Below, piece by piece: positions 1 through 12,896 of a stretch of DNA of 64,000 nucleotides; the first letter of the stretch is position 1; every line of letters starts with the position of its first letter. This DNA is from Patellaria atrata CBS 101060 (lineage: Eukaryota; Ascomycota; Dothideomycetes; Patellariales; Patellariaceae), in contig MU006101.1 in the NCBI GenBank assembly GCA_010093705.1, forward strand, positions 471,614-535,613, given 5' to 3'. Made by a program: the position numbers and the translations under genes. Below the pieces are notes generated by a model. The model saw nothing but the letters and a program-made list of their open reading frames with translations, was not told where the DNA came from and did not search any database.

Positions 1-272
1 TTTCTTAGATGGTCATGGTATGAAAGCCTCGCTGTAATCGGTCGTAGTAGTTGGACTACCAAAGCTGAGGGGAAAACTGAATACAAAAAATAACATAGAT
101 GAATGATAATCATCACATGATATCTGTCTTCTGTCATAAATCTCAAAATTCTCGTACACGTGGGGTATCTCAGCGACTTTAAGAATCAAAATACCGCCAT
201 GTTCAGCTCGATACTTACGCCAACAGAAAATCAGTAGGAAATAGTCAGAATCGCATGCTCAGGAAGATAGTT
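1..272. other. window edge, no gene seen
   Basis: Short AT-rich flank downstream of the RTA1-like gene. No open frame or RNA-like structure that I can support. Confidence 0.5.
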
Positions 273-1573
273 TCACACGTCTTCCCGAATCTTCACCTCT
301 GCAATCTTGGCCTCCTCGAGCTCCTTTTCATGTAGGCAAATATTTGCATACCGTTGAGGTAAAATACACCCAGGATGCATGTAGTCGAAACAAAACATGA
401 ACAAAACGCCTGACAGCTGTAAGTCAGAAAGATTCAAAAACGTCTCCACAACCACTTACCAAGAATGGGGAGTACATCCAAAAACCAGAATGTCCACTCA
501 TGCGATACTAAATAGTGTCCACGATGAGCAATCGCAAAGTCTCTCTGGGACTTTGTCCATCCGTCCGAGTAATATATCATGCGGTATACTGTTTGAACCT
601 GCGGTGTAATGTTAAATAGATAACAGTTACAATTGGCTGAAGGAGATAGACATACCATAAGGAGGCACATAGAGACATTGCTCAACCAGAATACCCTACG
701 CCATCGTGCATCGTAAGTACATGTTGGTGATGAGCTATTAGTCCATCCTCTGCTGATCCAAGCAAACCTGATCGTAAGTGCAGCAATGATGAAAAACGTT
801 ATGAGTGGTAAGATGAGTCCAACGCTAATACAATGTGCCCCATGCCATAACGCATCCCACATTTGCCACGGTTCATCTATTGGCTTATCATAAGCTTCTT
901 TATAGCGCATAACACCTACGAACTGGCCAATGGATGATCCAATATATATCAATGCAACGGGGATCGTTGAGCGTTGGACAGGGAACCAGATGCAGCGGAC
1001 GTGGCGTAACTCGTTGGGCGTGATCCACCATACAAGACGACGGAATGTCTGGAAGCATGCTACGGAGAGGAACAACGGCGAAACCCTTGATTATTCTTTC
1101 AGATTTGGCACCAGCTTTTCGGGATATGGAGCTTACAGCAATGAAAATTCCGCGAACGAGATCAGTGATGTGCTTGCCCTTTTTTGACTTCTCACATAAA
1201 ACGCTCTCGCCAGCAGGCCCGCGAACTGGACTAACAAAATCTCAGTAACATACATTATCATATTGGATTGTCAGAACTTACATATAGCTGCACCGAGCAC
1301 TGTGTACAGAAACCATGCTCTGCGTTTAAGATATTTATATGTGCAGAGTAACAGGGCGACTCCGGTTACAACACTTCCAAATATTGCAATCGGTAGCGAT
1401 GGCTCATAGAGGAAGACTCCAATCATCGTCATCGCTGTATAGATACTTAGTTTTTCTTATTCCCAGTGATTAAGACTGAACGTACGATTAACTTTGACCG
1501 GAACACCACCATCAGACTTCGAAGCGTCTGAATCAGAAAGACTTAGACCGCCAGAACTCGAACTTCCCGACAT
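273..1573 (-). CDS. RTA1-like seven-transmembrane protein
   Basis: Six exons on the minus strand: 1573-1486, 1434-1282, 1230-1137, 1085-656, 598-460 and 409-273. All phases agree and give about 346 aa. The start is the ATG at 1573, giving a Ser/Asp-rich tail MSGSSSSGGLSL, followed by a conserved-looking YEPSLPIAIFG stretch at the first membrane span. Hydrophobic segments continue through AGLLARAFYV, VALIYIGSSIGQFVG and the last span LPILGVLFMFCFDYMHPG. The ARWRRVFWLSNVSMCLLM stretch and the GHYLVSHEW loop resemble fungal RTA1 proteins (PF04479), which cover RTA1/RSB1 lipid-translocating exporters and 7-aminocholesterol resistance proteins. The substrate of this member is unknown. It should sit in the plasma membrane or endomembranes. 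The 57-nt intron 599-655 is a multiple of three without a stop, so retaining it would still give an open frame. Confidence 0.8.
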
Positions 1574-3352
1574 TGCGGCACTTGACAAACAGGATATCTA
1601 CTAAAGGAAATGAGGAAATCTTGATAGATAATATATTTCTCAGACTCGGAAAGTAAATAGGAACAGAACAGTAGATAAGATACTACGCGAGCATAGCAAA
1701 GAATTTAGAGACAACGGAAAGACTACTAAGATGTACCAAAATCTGGGGTCACCACGATGGTTATACCTTGAAGTCTAAATTCTCTTTAAAACCAAACTCA
1801 CTCTGGTATCAGATATCTCAAAGCCGAAGCAGAGAATTATTACCTATTCTGCAGGAAGGCTCTCCATGAAAGATAGACCTGCAACTGACTTGAGGTTTCA
1901 AGGAATGCAGGAGGTATGATCTTTAGCTGTGAAAGTTCTACATAACCCCTTCTCTGGAATCAAAAGAGTATCGCGAAGTAAGTCTCCGGTTCCTGCGCGA
2001 GGAGTTTGGTGCAAAACGCGCCTCAAAACATTTAGCAAAATTATCTGAAACGACGCTTAGGGTGACGGTGAATAACATGAGGCAGAAATCATTGGAAATG
2101 GACTAGTCAAACAAGTGATCGTTCAGTTTACAGGGGAAAATTGACGGCCAACTGAGATTTTGTTCTGCGCCGCTATCCATAGTTTTGCCCTTCTCGATAT
2201 GAGGTTTTGAGATGGAAGTATCGTCCTGTTTAATATTGACGGGAGGACTAGACGGGACGCTTGTGGTCCAAGCTCAAGAAGATCACCTCCACTCCACTTG
2301 ACCGGACGGGAAGATGATGACCAGATCAACTCTTTTCAACCTCAAATTTATCGACAGAACTGGACCAAGATAGACATATTTTAGATTAACAGCATATTAT
2401 GAAGGATAACCAAGTACCTAGAGTGTGGTGCATTTTTACCTGCAGAATCCCCCCTGAACCCAGCGGATGAGATGCTTCAATAACCCGGATCTGTTCAGGA
2501 CCTCCAGACAACCGTCAGAACACGACGTTTTGGATTACGTTCAATAGCGACCGACTTGGAGCTTAGCTGGCGTATGAGAAGGACGGAAGTAAGCCTATAT
2601 TGAAGATGTTGGGACATGTGCTCTCTGCCGCTTATCTGTTTCCAACGACATATTTCTCTATTCCGTTTGCCCAGTCCATACACCAATTACAGGAGCTCTG
2701 TTGGATTTCCCACCGTTTGTTCCTCCATGGCGTTCGTAGCACTTCACTAAGGTCTGCAACACTTTCCATTCAGTTGTTATTTCCTCGATCTCTTGATATC
2801 GGATCATTCATGCGCACCAATCGCTATTCAGCATTACATTTGCCGGTGCTATAAACAAGCACGTGAAATATGGCGCCGGAGGTACGGCTTGCTGGTACTA
2901 GATTGAGTCACTACACATCAAACTGCGCAGTCAATCAATAAGAGGGACGGTTTTCGTGTTAAAGATATTGTCTGGTTCTTTGCTTCCGAGGAAAACAGCG
3001 GTTGGTTCTCGTATTTTGCTTCCCGCAAATGGTCATCTTCAATTTGATCTAGAAGTCTATGAAGAGTTTCCTAGGACGGTATTCGGGATGCTCGCTGCAA
3101 CGCACTGCAACGACTACACGATCAATATTTCCCAATCCTCCATAGAAGCTTCTACGTTGATACATACGCTTTTCTTGAAGTATTGTAGGGAAAAGCGCGA
3201 TAGCATAGCAGTCAAAAAATGTTATGACAATATGTTCGGCTGTGGGTACTTCGAGGATTCGGTTTTGTGGATTGTTGAGTGACGTAAAGGTTATAGTTGT
3301 GTCCTGTAAGCCGTTATCAATCTCGCAGTCTCAATATTCACTTACTCAGAAC
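1574..3352. other. intergenic, no recognised gene
   Basis: About 1.8 kb upstream of the RTA1-like gene. Open frames are short (about 108 codons at most, near 2956-3282) and match nothing I know. I see no repeats or RNA structure. Confidence 0.4.
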
Positions 3353-3487
3353 TTAGGGATCATGCTCAACGCAGTTTGCCTTGAGCGTTGGATCCGGTAA
3401 GAATTGTGCATGACCCGACCGGGCATTCAATTTTTCAAAATGCTCGTACACTTCCTTTTTGTCGGCTATGGTTTCTACAGACATCAT
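3353..3487 (-). CDS. possible small ORF, 44 aa, unknown
   Basis: A short ATG-initiated frame, MMSVETIADKKEVYEHFEK and onward, ending HDP before a TAA. Its amphipathic, protein-like composition (ADKKEVYEHFEKL, then SGHAQFLPDP) is better than random sequence here. It may be the first exon or the remnant of a larger gene, because a GTAAGTG donor-like site lies just after the stop. I do not recognise the family and nothing nearby supports a function. Confidence 0.2.
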   Translation of the reverse strand: MMSVETIADKKEVYEHFEKLNARSGHAQFLPDPTLKANCVEHDP

Positions 3488-4959
3488 TGTTGCTTGTTGC
3501 TAATGTAGAACTAATCGCTAATAGAATTCCCGCTCCCTGAAAACTGGTATCTCTGCTGATCACACTTTCAGTGCGGCTTTTGAGTTGAAGCACTTGAAAA
3601 GTGAAAACATATGTTCCTGAACGGTCGGTTGCCGAAGTTCACAATCTCTACGTTGATGGCAGATATCAGTCATAACACTCGTTAGGTATTGTGTATACAC
3701 ACGCACAATTATTTACCCATAGAGCCTTGGAGACTGACCGAGGCGTGCCGGGGGGAGCAAAACCTCATCTACCGAGGGAGAACTTTTACTCGTTTGATAG
3801 GCATAGGATGAAGAATCTGGACAGTTGCTCTTTAGGCGAGGATGGTACCTCATTCAAACCTTTTCATACGGTAGCATGGCTGCGGAGATAAGATCGGGGT
3901 ATCGTAGGTCCCTTACCTTATTTATACACGTAGTTCCGCACATGAACTTCATACCTGGCTCAGCGAATCTCACTCCGCTCCATCCTTCTTCCTTCTCTTA
4001 AGTAATTGGGCACCGAGGTATCGTCCTCATATTCTTCTGGTTTATAATCGCGTTCTTAGCTAAGGTATGGTAGGTTCCGATCAACGGAGGTAATGGGTGG
4101 CAGCTGCTATCCTCCGGCATACTCGCTCTTACCTCACAACGAACAAGCAACCTTAGCTCGGACTTTACCACGAGCACGAGTCTTCATTACCAACCGTCGT
4201 CCAGGCGATATTACAACATGACAATCTGACGGTCGATAAAATTGGATCTGATGACCGTCCTCTTAAGATCGCAAGGTTCATATACACTCTGAACTGAAAT
4301 CCTCAGAGCTCAACCTTGAAGGTGATATGAGGTGTCCAGGTTGATGTATATGGCCCTCCTTCACCACCAAGTAATCAATTATCGATTTCTGTACATTCTG
4401 AACGCACTACACTAGTTTATCATGTAAAGCGGGGTCCCAGTTACTTTCTCGGCCGAAGTAAATGTTACGGCACGTGGAAAAGATCTCGGGCCAGAAAGTC
4501 GGCTGCCCCTTTCACAGAAATCACGCAAGAACGGCTTGCCCCGTAGACAAAATGGATAACCTCCTTCCTCCTTCAATTTTCATATCCACTTCTGGCCTTG
4601 AAGAGCCTCTTATCTTCGTCATTATCACATGCATGCAAAGCTTGCTACTACGGAGAGAAGATAAAACTTTTTCCTCCATAAGTTCTTCTTCACTCTTCCA
4701 CCTCTTTCCCCTCCAAACCTCTTCTTCATTGTTTCAGAACAACCCCGATATATTTTTCTGCTGTTAAAGAACAGTGTAACATTTCTGGTGTCTTCATCCC
4801 GATCTCGCTACCAATAGCAGCACGCTCATCGCAACGTTAGGTTGTGTTGTGCCGGGACATTGCGCTATCCGTCATTCACAACTCCATCCCAGAATCAATC
4901 ATTGTTCTATCGATAATCTACAACTCTCTCACTACTTAAGCCTCGAGGTTTGAGACACC
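3488..4959. other. intergenic / P450 upstream region
   Basis: About 1.5 kb before the P450 gene. A pyrimidine-rich stretch (about 4660-4740) and a TC-rich leader just before 4960 look like a fungal promoter and 5' UTR. The 4462-4767 open frame runs through this CT-rich leader and is not protein-like. No other gene seen. Confidence 0.45.
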
Positions 4960-6640
4960 ATGGGACAACTAAACTCAACCCTCATTGATTGTAAGCGATT
5001 CGAATATCATTCTTACAATCCCAATATTGACTGATATTTTCTCAATCATAGCATCATCCAACACCGAAACGTCCAAAGTGATCCATCACTTGGTCGATCA
5101 ATCTCTCTACGTCGACATGAAGTCATTAAGTCTTTATGCCGTCCTTCTTTTGATTCTTGCCAAAGTACTTGCAATTGCATATCACAAGATCAACCTCTCT
5201 TTGACTCGCCAAAAGATCATGACCGAACTCGGTTGCAAACCTATTCTTAGCACTTACCCGCTAAAGGATAGACTCTTCGGAATTGATTTTGTCATTGCAA
5301 ATGTGCGCGCTAGTCGGACTGGTCTCTACCTCGAGCACAGTCGCCAGCGCTTCAACTCTCTGGGAAAGACATGGAAGACGCGCATCTTCGGGAATACTCT
5401 TATCCAAACCATCGACCCCGAAAACCTGAAGGCAGTATACTCTACCCGTGTTGATGATTACGTCTTGGGAAACTTCCGCTCCGTTTCCTTCACGCCATTG
5501 TTGGGTAATGGCATCTTTACAATCGATGGCGAGGATTGGCGTCATTCTCGTACCCTTCTCCGCCCGGCTTTCACAAAGCAGCAGTATGCGAACTTCGATG
5601 TATACGAGCGACATTTCCAGGAATTGATCAAGCAGGTACCTTTGGATGGTAAGACGTCCATTGATCTTCAACCTCTGTTGTTCTGCCTGACTATGGACTC
5701 GTCGACCGAGATCATTTTTGGTAAATCGGTGAATAGTCTTATTGCGAAGCCGGACAATGATGAGAACGCCGCTTTCTCCGCTGCTTACGAAGTAGCTAAG
5801 ATGGAAACATTCATCAACGTCCAAATGTATCCATTCGGTCAGATGCGAAACTTGAAGGAGATGAACGCGGCAATCAAGACCGTCCATGCTTTCATTGATC
5901 GTTTCGTTCAAATGGCAATAGAGATGAAGCAGAAAGGAGACACTGGCAAGTCTGAGCTGAAGAAGTACAGTTTCATATATGACATTGCCAATTCTACAAA
6001 TGATGTTGTGAAGATTCGGTCTGAACTTCTTAGTCTACTGCTTGCTGGTCGCGACACAACGGCTGCCCTCATCTCGAACATGCTTTGGTTACTTGCTCGC
6101 CGCTCGGATGTATTCGACAAACTCAAGGGAGAGGTCAATACCCTCAACGGGGAAATGCCAACCTACCGTCAACTTGACGCCATGAAATATCTCAAGTGTT
6201 TCCAGAAGGAATCGCTTCGTGTTCATAGCGTAGTCCCTTTGAACACTCGTACAGCTCGTGTCGACACTCTCCTTCCTCGAGGTGGTGGGCCAAAAGGCAA
6301 AGATCCCGTTTTCGTCACTGCGGGAACTCAAATTGTTTCATCTTCCTTCGCACTCCACCGCGATAAGGACATCTATGGCGACGATGCTGAGGAGTTTCGA
6401 CCGGAGCGATGGGCGGATGACTTCAGGCCACTTTGGGGTTTCATGCCATTCCTTGGTGGTCCTCGTGTCTGTCCCGGTCAAGGTCTCGCTATGGCTGAAG
6501 CTTCTTATACTGTGGTTCGCTTCATGCAAACAATCAACCGTATGGAGCCTGGCGATGCATTGGATTCTACGATGTGGGCGGAGGATCTTGCCATCACTTG
6601 TTCTAACACTCATGGTTGCAAGGTTATATTGCATGCTTAG
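4960..6640 (+). CDS. cytochrome P450, CYP52-type
   Basis: Two exons: 4960-4990 (MGQLNSTLID) and 5052-6640, about 539 aa. The ATG at 4960 is preferred because the GTAAGC..ATAG intron joins in frame; the next ATG is at 5117. A membrane anchor (LSLYAVLLLILAKVLAIAY) is followed by all P450 landmarks: I-helix LLAGRDTTAA near residue 342, KESLR (ExxR) near 396, FRPERW near 459, and the haem-cysteine motif FLGGPRVCPGQ near 484. The PLNTRTA and LPRGGGPKGKDPVF segments are typical of the CYP52 clan, whose members hydroxylate n-alkanes and fatty acids at the terminal carbon in the ER with a P450 reductase partner. The substrate here is inferred from family only. The gene stands alone, with no biosynthetic cluster around it, so a role in lipid catabolism is more likely than in a secondary-metabolite pathway. 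Confidence 0.9.
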
Positions 6641-7575
6641 TAGGATGATACCTTGTTGAAAGCCCTGATATGGGTCTCATATATCTCTTATTCTATGGAC
6701 TGCTCCCTTAATATCTTAATGCATGGGAACTTCCAGGAGGTGGTCTGATCGGGTCTGATATTCTTTACCCTGGTTCCCTATTTTCTTATATCATGCATTT
6801 CTTACGGTGGGCTTACCTCTCTCTAATTCAAAATGGGTTTACAAACGGATTTTTCCTGATATGCTAGATTTGTGCGCATGTGACAGCTGCTATGGCACTG
6901 ATAGCATCACCTTTTCGGTCTAGCCTGAGATGCTAAAAGATGGGAGAGGCTTTTGGCAGCATATGATCAATTAATATTCTCAATCAAACAAATCGATCTT
7001 AATTCTGCAATGGTGAACTGGGAGTCTTATGCGACTCGAGGAATTTAATTGTGCTGTTCCTGGATAAAATAGAAAAGGGAGGTAAAGAGGATTTCGTCCG
7101 TTCTAACAGACCACTACCGTGAACAATGCATAGCATCCCTTTGATATTAGCATTTATTTTACAATGTTGCACAGAACAACGCCAGTTCCTCCTTGTCGTT
7201 ACTTTTATTGGTTCTGGTAACCAATATACGCTATGGCAGAGCAGCTGATATAATGGTACTTTTCTCATCGACATGGTACTTCATTAGCGAAGGGCGCATA
7301 ATCTAGGGAGCCTAATCATAAAGAAGAGAGATCGAAGCGAGTGATACAGATTCCACTATCATATATGGCAGTTAAGCTATGCAAGAATCATGATTCTGTT
7401 GATGGATTTCCACTCCCGCCTTTCTTTAGTTTAGCTAATGCGAAAAGGAGAATATATCGCTACAATTAGTCTCATGATCCAGCATCAAGCACAGGCCGTT
7501 ACCCATTAGGTTCGTTACTATCATACAGACGTCTTTTGGGAGCTTGTGTTGCACGCATCAGACCGGTATTCCAAC
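6641..7575. other. intergenic between P450 and nudC
   Basis: The two genes converge here. The sequence is AT-rich with only shadow-length open frames. I see no gene, repeat or RNA. Confidence 0.5.
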
Positions 7576-8249
7576 TCAACTGATCTTCGCATTCGAGAAA
7601 TCCATTTCTATTCGGAGTTAGCGACATAGCACAGATGAGGTACATGTAGGTCAAGAGTACCTGGGTGTTGTGATTTAAATTTCTCTAAAATATCTAGTTT
7701 CTTCTGCTCATCGCTAGTAGGTAGCCCCATTTCCTTCTGTCGTTGGTCGAACATCATCTTTTCTACCATCTGCCGTGTTTCACCTTCGAGATCGCTCAGC
7801 TTGCTATTTTCAGGTTGTATCTTTGACGTGTCTATTGCTGGGGCAGATGTGATAACATGGGGCCACCACTCCATTTGGTTGACCTTGTCGAGATGTATGC
7901 TGACTTCTTTGCCGTCCTTAGTGGTCTCTAGTGTCCAAGTGGATTCATCGACGTGGATGGCCTTGGGAAGGTCGCCCTGAGGGGAAATAAGTCACAGTAC
8001 ACGATATCAGAAATTGAGGCTCACATCTATGATCGGCTCCTGACCTTTAATAGCCACTTTAAGTTTAGTTTTGGTCAACTTGACATCGAGATCTCTGCCC
8101 TTGATATTGGCGGGGACGGGAACCGTAACATCGACATCTTTGATAGTTTGCGTCCATTTGTAGGGGAGATTAGCTTGCTCTTCGGCCTCTTTGGCCTTGA
8201 GTTCCGCGTCAGCTTTTTCTCGCTCAGAGGGCGTTGGTGAAGAAGCCAT
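7576..8249 (-). CDS. nudC: nuclear movement protein NudC (CS domain)
   Basis: Three exons (8249-8025, 7976-7661, 7607-7576) encode about 190 aa, the usual length of fungal NudC. Start is the ATG at 8249 ([17 protein letters not shown]). A charged N-terminal helix precedes the CS/p23-like domain: [40 protein letters not shown], then WTLE and the MEWWPHV segment. The tail [20 protein letters not shown] and [10 protein letters not shown] is the family signature, and the last 32-nt exon adds [10 protein letters not shown]. NudC is an Hsp90-type co-chaperone that supports dynein/LIS1 (NudF) and nuclear migration along hyphae. It is divergent from the AP180 gene, with 351 bp between the two start codons. 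Confidence 0.95.
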
Positions 8250-8600
8250 AACTGTGTTGTTGTTCAATACTGTATACAGTACGTGGGTTATGAACTGACA
8301 AGAGAGCTGCGGTGGCTTGATGTTGTCCCTTCTTTAGTTCTACTGGAGGTCATCCCGGCAGATCGACATCGTCACCGACCTTCGAACTATCACCTACAAA
8401 AACACCTAGTCCGTTTATTTCCCCTGTAAGCCTATTAATGTTTATAACTCCAGCCTTTATATTGTTCACAAGACCCTCTTTTGAGCTCATTGGATGCTAT
8501 TCCGTCCGCACCATGGCATAGAAGCCCAGGAATTTACATAACCACGTCCCCGCAACAACTGCGCTTTGACTAGGGAGTATCCCGCAACTACTGGAAACAA
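8250..8600. promoter_or_regulatory. divergent promoter, nudC / AP180
   Basis: A 351-bp spacer between two start codons pointing away from each other, so it must carry both promoters. I see no clear TATA box. Shared regulation is only an inference from geometry. Confidence 0.5.
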
Positions 8601-10917
8601 ATGGCGAGCTCTTTTGAGAAATCCGTGAAGGGGGGAACAAAGATCAAGGTACTGTGTTATTCTAGCTATTGATTTACTAGTTCCGAGGGTTAAAATACCA
8701 CTGCATTAGCTAACAGGTTGTCACCCAGCTCGCAGCTCCAAAGTCCAAATACGTCGAGCATATCCTCATCGCGACACACGCGGGCGAAGCAGGCGTCGCG
8801 GAAATATTTCGAGCCCTTCAGAACCGCCTCCGTGATTCGACATGGACTATCGTCTTCAAGTCCCTCATAATCGTCCACTTTATGATTCGGGAAGGGGAGC
8901 CGGATGTAACATTGAAATACTTGGCCCAATCGCCGCATAGACGATTGGCAATCAACAATTTCACAGAGGGTATGTTCGGATCCATTCTTTACAGTTTACT
9001 CGTGAGGAGAATTTCCAAAGGTTCTAGGGATCAAATGCAAGGGTTTGAAACTCTCAACAATGTAATGGGGCGTATGAGAACAGTGTATCTTTAGAAACAC
9101 TACCTTCATATTTCGCGACATAAGCCGCCATAGGTGTACTCTTGGTGATATCATACCCATCAGGGAACCTCATAGATACCGTGCTGACGAAGCATGGCAA
9201 ACCAGTTCAGACGCAAGGCCGGAATATTCGAGCATACGCCGAGTACCTCGTTCAACGATCAGTCAGCTATGGGCAAACGAAAGTTGACTACGTACGAGAC
9301 GGAGAGAGACGTTTGAAGCGACTCACGATTGATAAGGGTCTTCTTAGGGAGACCGAGAGCATTCAAGATCAAATAAGAGCCCTTATACGATGTGATGTAT
9401 GAGTTCTGCATTTTACGCTGTTGTCACCACTAAACAATTGGCAGTTCCTCTCACAAGAGCCAGAGAACGAAATCACTCTCATGGCCTTCAGACTTCTGAC
9501 GATGGATTTGCTTGTCCTCTTTCACGTGATGAACGAGGGTACCATCAACGTTCTTGGTATGTGCCCCACAATGTTTGTCATATCGGGCTTTCTAACAACT
9601 CTAGAACATTACTTTGAGATGTCACACCCAGACGCAGAGAGGGCCTTGAAGATCTATCGTACTTTCGTCAAACAGACGGATCAGGTTGTACAGTACCTAA
9701 GCGTTGCGCGACATTATGAACATGCTACACGGCTAGAGATTCCCAAGATCAAGCATGCTCCGACGAGTTTATCTGCCTCCCTGGAAGAGTATCTCAATGA
9801 TAAAGACTTCGAGATCAACCGGCGCCAGTATCTAGCCCAACAGGAGGCAAAGAAAGCCGGTGGAAAATCCAATGGAACTAGTAAACTCTTTGGAGATATG
9901 AAACCTTCAGCGTCAAAATCTTCAATAACGCAGAGCTTTCCTTCACCTAAGCAGGCAAAAGCGGAACCGGCTAAAACTGAAGCGAAGGGTCCGGCACCAG
10001 ATCTAATCGACTTCTTCGAGTCGATAGAGCAGAATCAGCAGCCGATGGCTCAGCAGACACCGCAATTTCAGTATACGCAAAGCCAGCCGCAACAGCAGGT
10101 ATTCCAGCAAAACACTGGGTTTCAGCAGACACAACTTCCAAGTACAACGGGTCAATCTACCAACCCTTTTGCACCGCAGCAAGCCCAGGTACAGAGTAAC
10201 TTCACGGGGGCCGGCTTTGGTGGATATACCACGTTACCACAGCAGCAACAGCCCTTTAGTCCACAACTAACAAGCATACCACAAAATGGGATTCCAACCT
10301 TAAACTTCCAACAGCCACAGGCACAGCAGCCACTAAACTCTCCACCGGCTCAACTACAACCACAGCCCACAGCTACTAACCCTTTCCGCCAATCAATGAT
10401 GCCAAGTGTTACGGGCCTGTCATCCAATTCTATGATCCAGTCTCCTACTGGCCCTCAATCTCCTCCTTTCAGTGTTCAAAACACTGGAGCTACTAACCGC
10501 TCCGCTACAAATCCTTTCGCGAAACACGCCTCTCCCTCCCTCTCTAGCTCTCCTTTTCAGTCATCGCTTCCCCAAATTCAGGCTCCTCAACCTTCCCCCT
10601 TTCAACAACCCCTACCACAGCCGACTGGTACAAACCCATTCGCACGAAATACCTCCCCGTCGGCTGGTGCGGGCGCCTTTTCTCCTCAAAGCGCGCTGTC
10701 GCCGCAGAGCACGCTCGCGCCAAACGTTACCGGTAGTACCAATCCCTTCCGCCAGAGTACCTTCGTAAACCAAGCGACCGGACAGGGATGGCAGCAAGGC
10801 TCGCAAGGGACGATGGGCGGGTTAGAGCAGTTAGATACCGTGCCCATATTCCCAAGGCCGGGACAGCAGCAACAGTCTGGCCAGCACGGACAGGCTGGTC
10901 AAGGGCAAGGTTGGTAG
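8601..10917 (+). CDS. AP180/CALM-type clathrin adaptor (ANTH domain)
   Basis: Five exons (8601-8648, 8729-8969, 9206-9396, 9445-9556, 9605-10917) encode about 634 aa. The ANTH domain fills roughly the first 280 residues: MASSFEKSVKGGTKIK, then APKSKYVEHILIATHAGEAG, QTQGRNIRAYAEYL, and LLTMDLLVLFHVMNEGTINV. It binds PI(4,5)P2 membranes. The C-terminal half is Gln/Pro-rich and disordered, with a DLIDFF stretch that may bind clathrin. Five NPF tripeptides (NPFAPQ, NPFRQS, NPFAKH, NPFARN, NPFRQS) are the known ligand of EH domains in Pan1/Ede1-type endocytic scaffolds. This matches yeast yAP1801/1802, acting in cargo selection and coat assembly at the plasma membrane. The 236-nt intron (8970-9205) is longer than its neighbours; a missed microexon there is possible. 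Confidence 0.92.
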
Positions 10918-12896
10918 TGAGCAGAGGTTGGTGAACTGAATGGCTGGGATACCTTTTTATCATAGGGAAAGCGAATGTGCTAATAGAATTTCAGCGGTAG
11001 ACATCGCGGCACGGTGAGATTTACATTCAACTCTGGTGCATCGCCGTACTCTCTCAAATTTTTTTGATGTTAAAGAAGTTTTGCTATCTCTACCTGGACT
11101 CAGCGGGCGTACTGAACTTTTATCTGTATTGAACCTTCGATCTTGAGGTGGCCGCGAATGTAGCGCCCGGCTGTAAGATCGAGCTCTAATGTTTGAGTCT
11201 AGCAAGAGAAATATTCGAACTGTACTGATATCTGTATTCCATCTCTCTGCTGAAATAATCATACGGGTAGAAATAGTTATTCTGCAAGCTTACAGGGGTC
11301 GGGAAATGTCACCATGTCGGGAAAAAGTCACATCCGAAGTTGAGATGACCCTTTCTGAGTGTTCATTGGACCTTTCTAGCTTACGTTAACCCTCGATGTG
11401 AGAAGCGCGGTGACGTTGAAAAGCCACACGCCAAGACCTGGGCCACCATCCAATCCTTCATCACTTGAAGGTCTCATTTCTTGTTCGACATTGAAAGCGA
11501 CAATACTAGAGCAATTGAGCTCAGGGCACTTCCTGTCGGATTCAGACCGATACCCCAAATTAAATATCCAAAGGAGCAAGGTGTATCTCACATCATTTCG
11601 CTCGAAAGCGTGACATTCCCGAGTATCTGGCTGAAAACGGCGTCATGGATTCCATCAGCGATGAGATGGGGTAACGACAGCGGACGGATCAGTTCCTAAT
11701 AACTGCGAGAACTTATCTTCGGACGACCTTTGCCCTATTGCTCTGGTCCTCTATTCTTGACGATGAAGATGTTACGGCAGTTAGAGCGTCAAGCATCCCT
11801 CCAAGTTAGTTTTGGTCAGGAAGCGCCGGGTCATACGTTTTGATAGACTTAGATATCATGATATCATACTAACGGCTCTTAGGGATGATATGGACGGTCC
11901 CTGGCCTTCGAGAAGCTTCACGGCTGTGCCGACTCTGGCGGCTTCTTCTTCCCTAGAAGCCAGACCTCAATTAGGGAAGACAGAAGGTTATATCAGTGAA
12001 AGCTAGAAGTTGAGCGTGTACTAGGATAAGACGAAGATACGGCCATATACGGAGTTGACATAGCTGCATTGGACCTGTTTGGTTAGGGTTTTCTGACTAT
12101 AGGCCATGTTCTAGTCGCAGGACTTGCAACGAGAGATCTTTGTCGGACCACTTGGCCTTTCTCCTCGTCCGACAAAATTTACCGACTTGAATGATTCTGT
12201 CCCTGAACTTGAGAGCCTGATTATTAAGTTTATTTCGCCGTGCTCGATGAGAAGAGAGGGCGGAGGGTCGAGAACTGTACAAATTTCACTTCCTGGTTAT
12301 GAAAAATGTTTCGCACGCCGTCAGAAACCACGAGCTCATTGATTAGTGTATATTTCCTTTCGCTCCTATCTATCAATGCATGCATTGAAAATTAAAATGG
12401 AATTTCAATCACGTTGTGGCCACCTATTTCACGCTATAACAACTATAGTATTATATGCTTTAATAGTTCCGCTATCTGTGCGATTGCTGACTCCGTTTCT
12501 CAGATGATTTAATTTGCTATTTTGCTCATTGACCGTTATGCTATTGTTACAAAAATGAATAGTCGTCCGCGTGCGGCACGCGAGTCTGGAATGATTGTTT
12601 GCGTCACGACTTCTTTGTGTCGCTTTCATACGTCAGCATCGCTTTACACGTCGGTTTTTCTCGCCAGCGTTCTTGTGGAAATCTATTCTATTCTTTTCCA
12701 AGTTCCACTTCTTTCAATCGCGCAAATTTGTAGTACCCGTTGTTGTTACTACACTCTCGTATACTATGTAATCATAATTCCGGAGGAAAAGACATCGGGA
12801 TAACTTATAAGCTTTTTCAACTTGCTAAATCGTCGGGCTCGGATAAAGTTCAGAGCAGATTGAACTTTCTTCCCATTCGATACGTGTTTACTTACC
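10918..12896. other. intergenic, no recognised gene
   Basis: About 2 kb. Several 60-90 codon open frames overlap on both strands (for example 11398-11613 and its antisense at 11376-11591), but none resembles a family I know and none is supported by splice-linked neighbours. The last few hundred bases are likely the promoter of the next gene. Confidence 0.4.

Noticed and set aside
4462-4767. 101-codon plus-strand frame upstream of the P450
   Set aside because: The second half is translated CT-rich leader (Ser/Leu/Phe runs) with no domain; probably promoter and 5' UTR.
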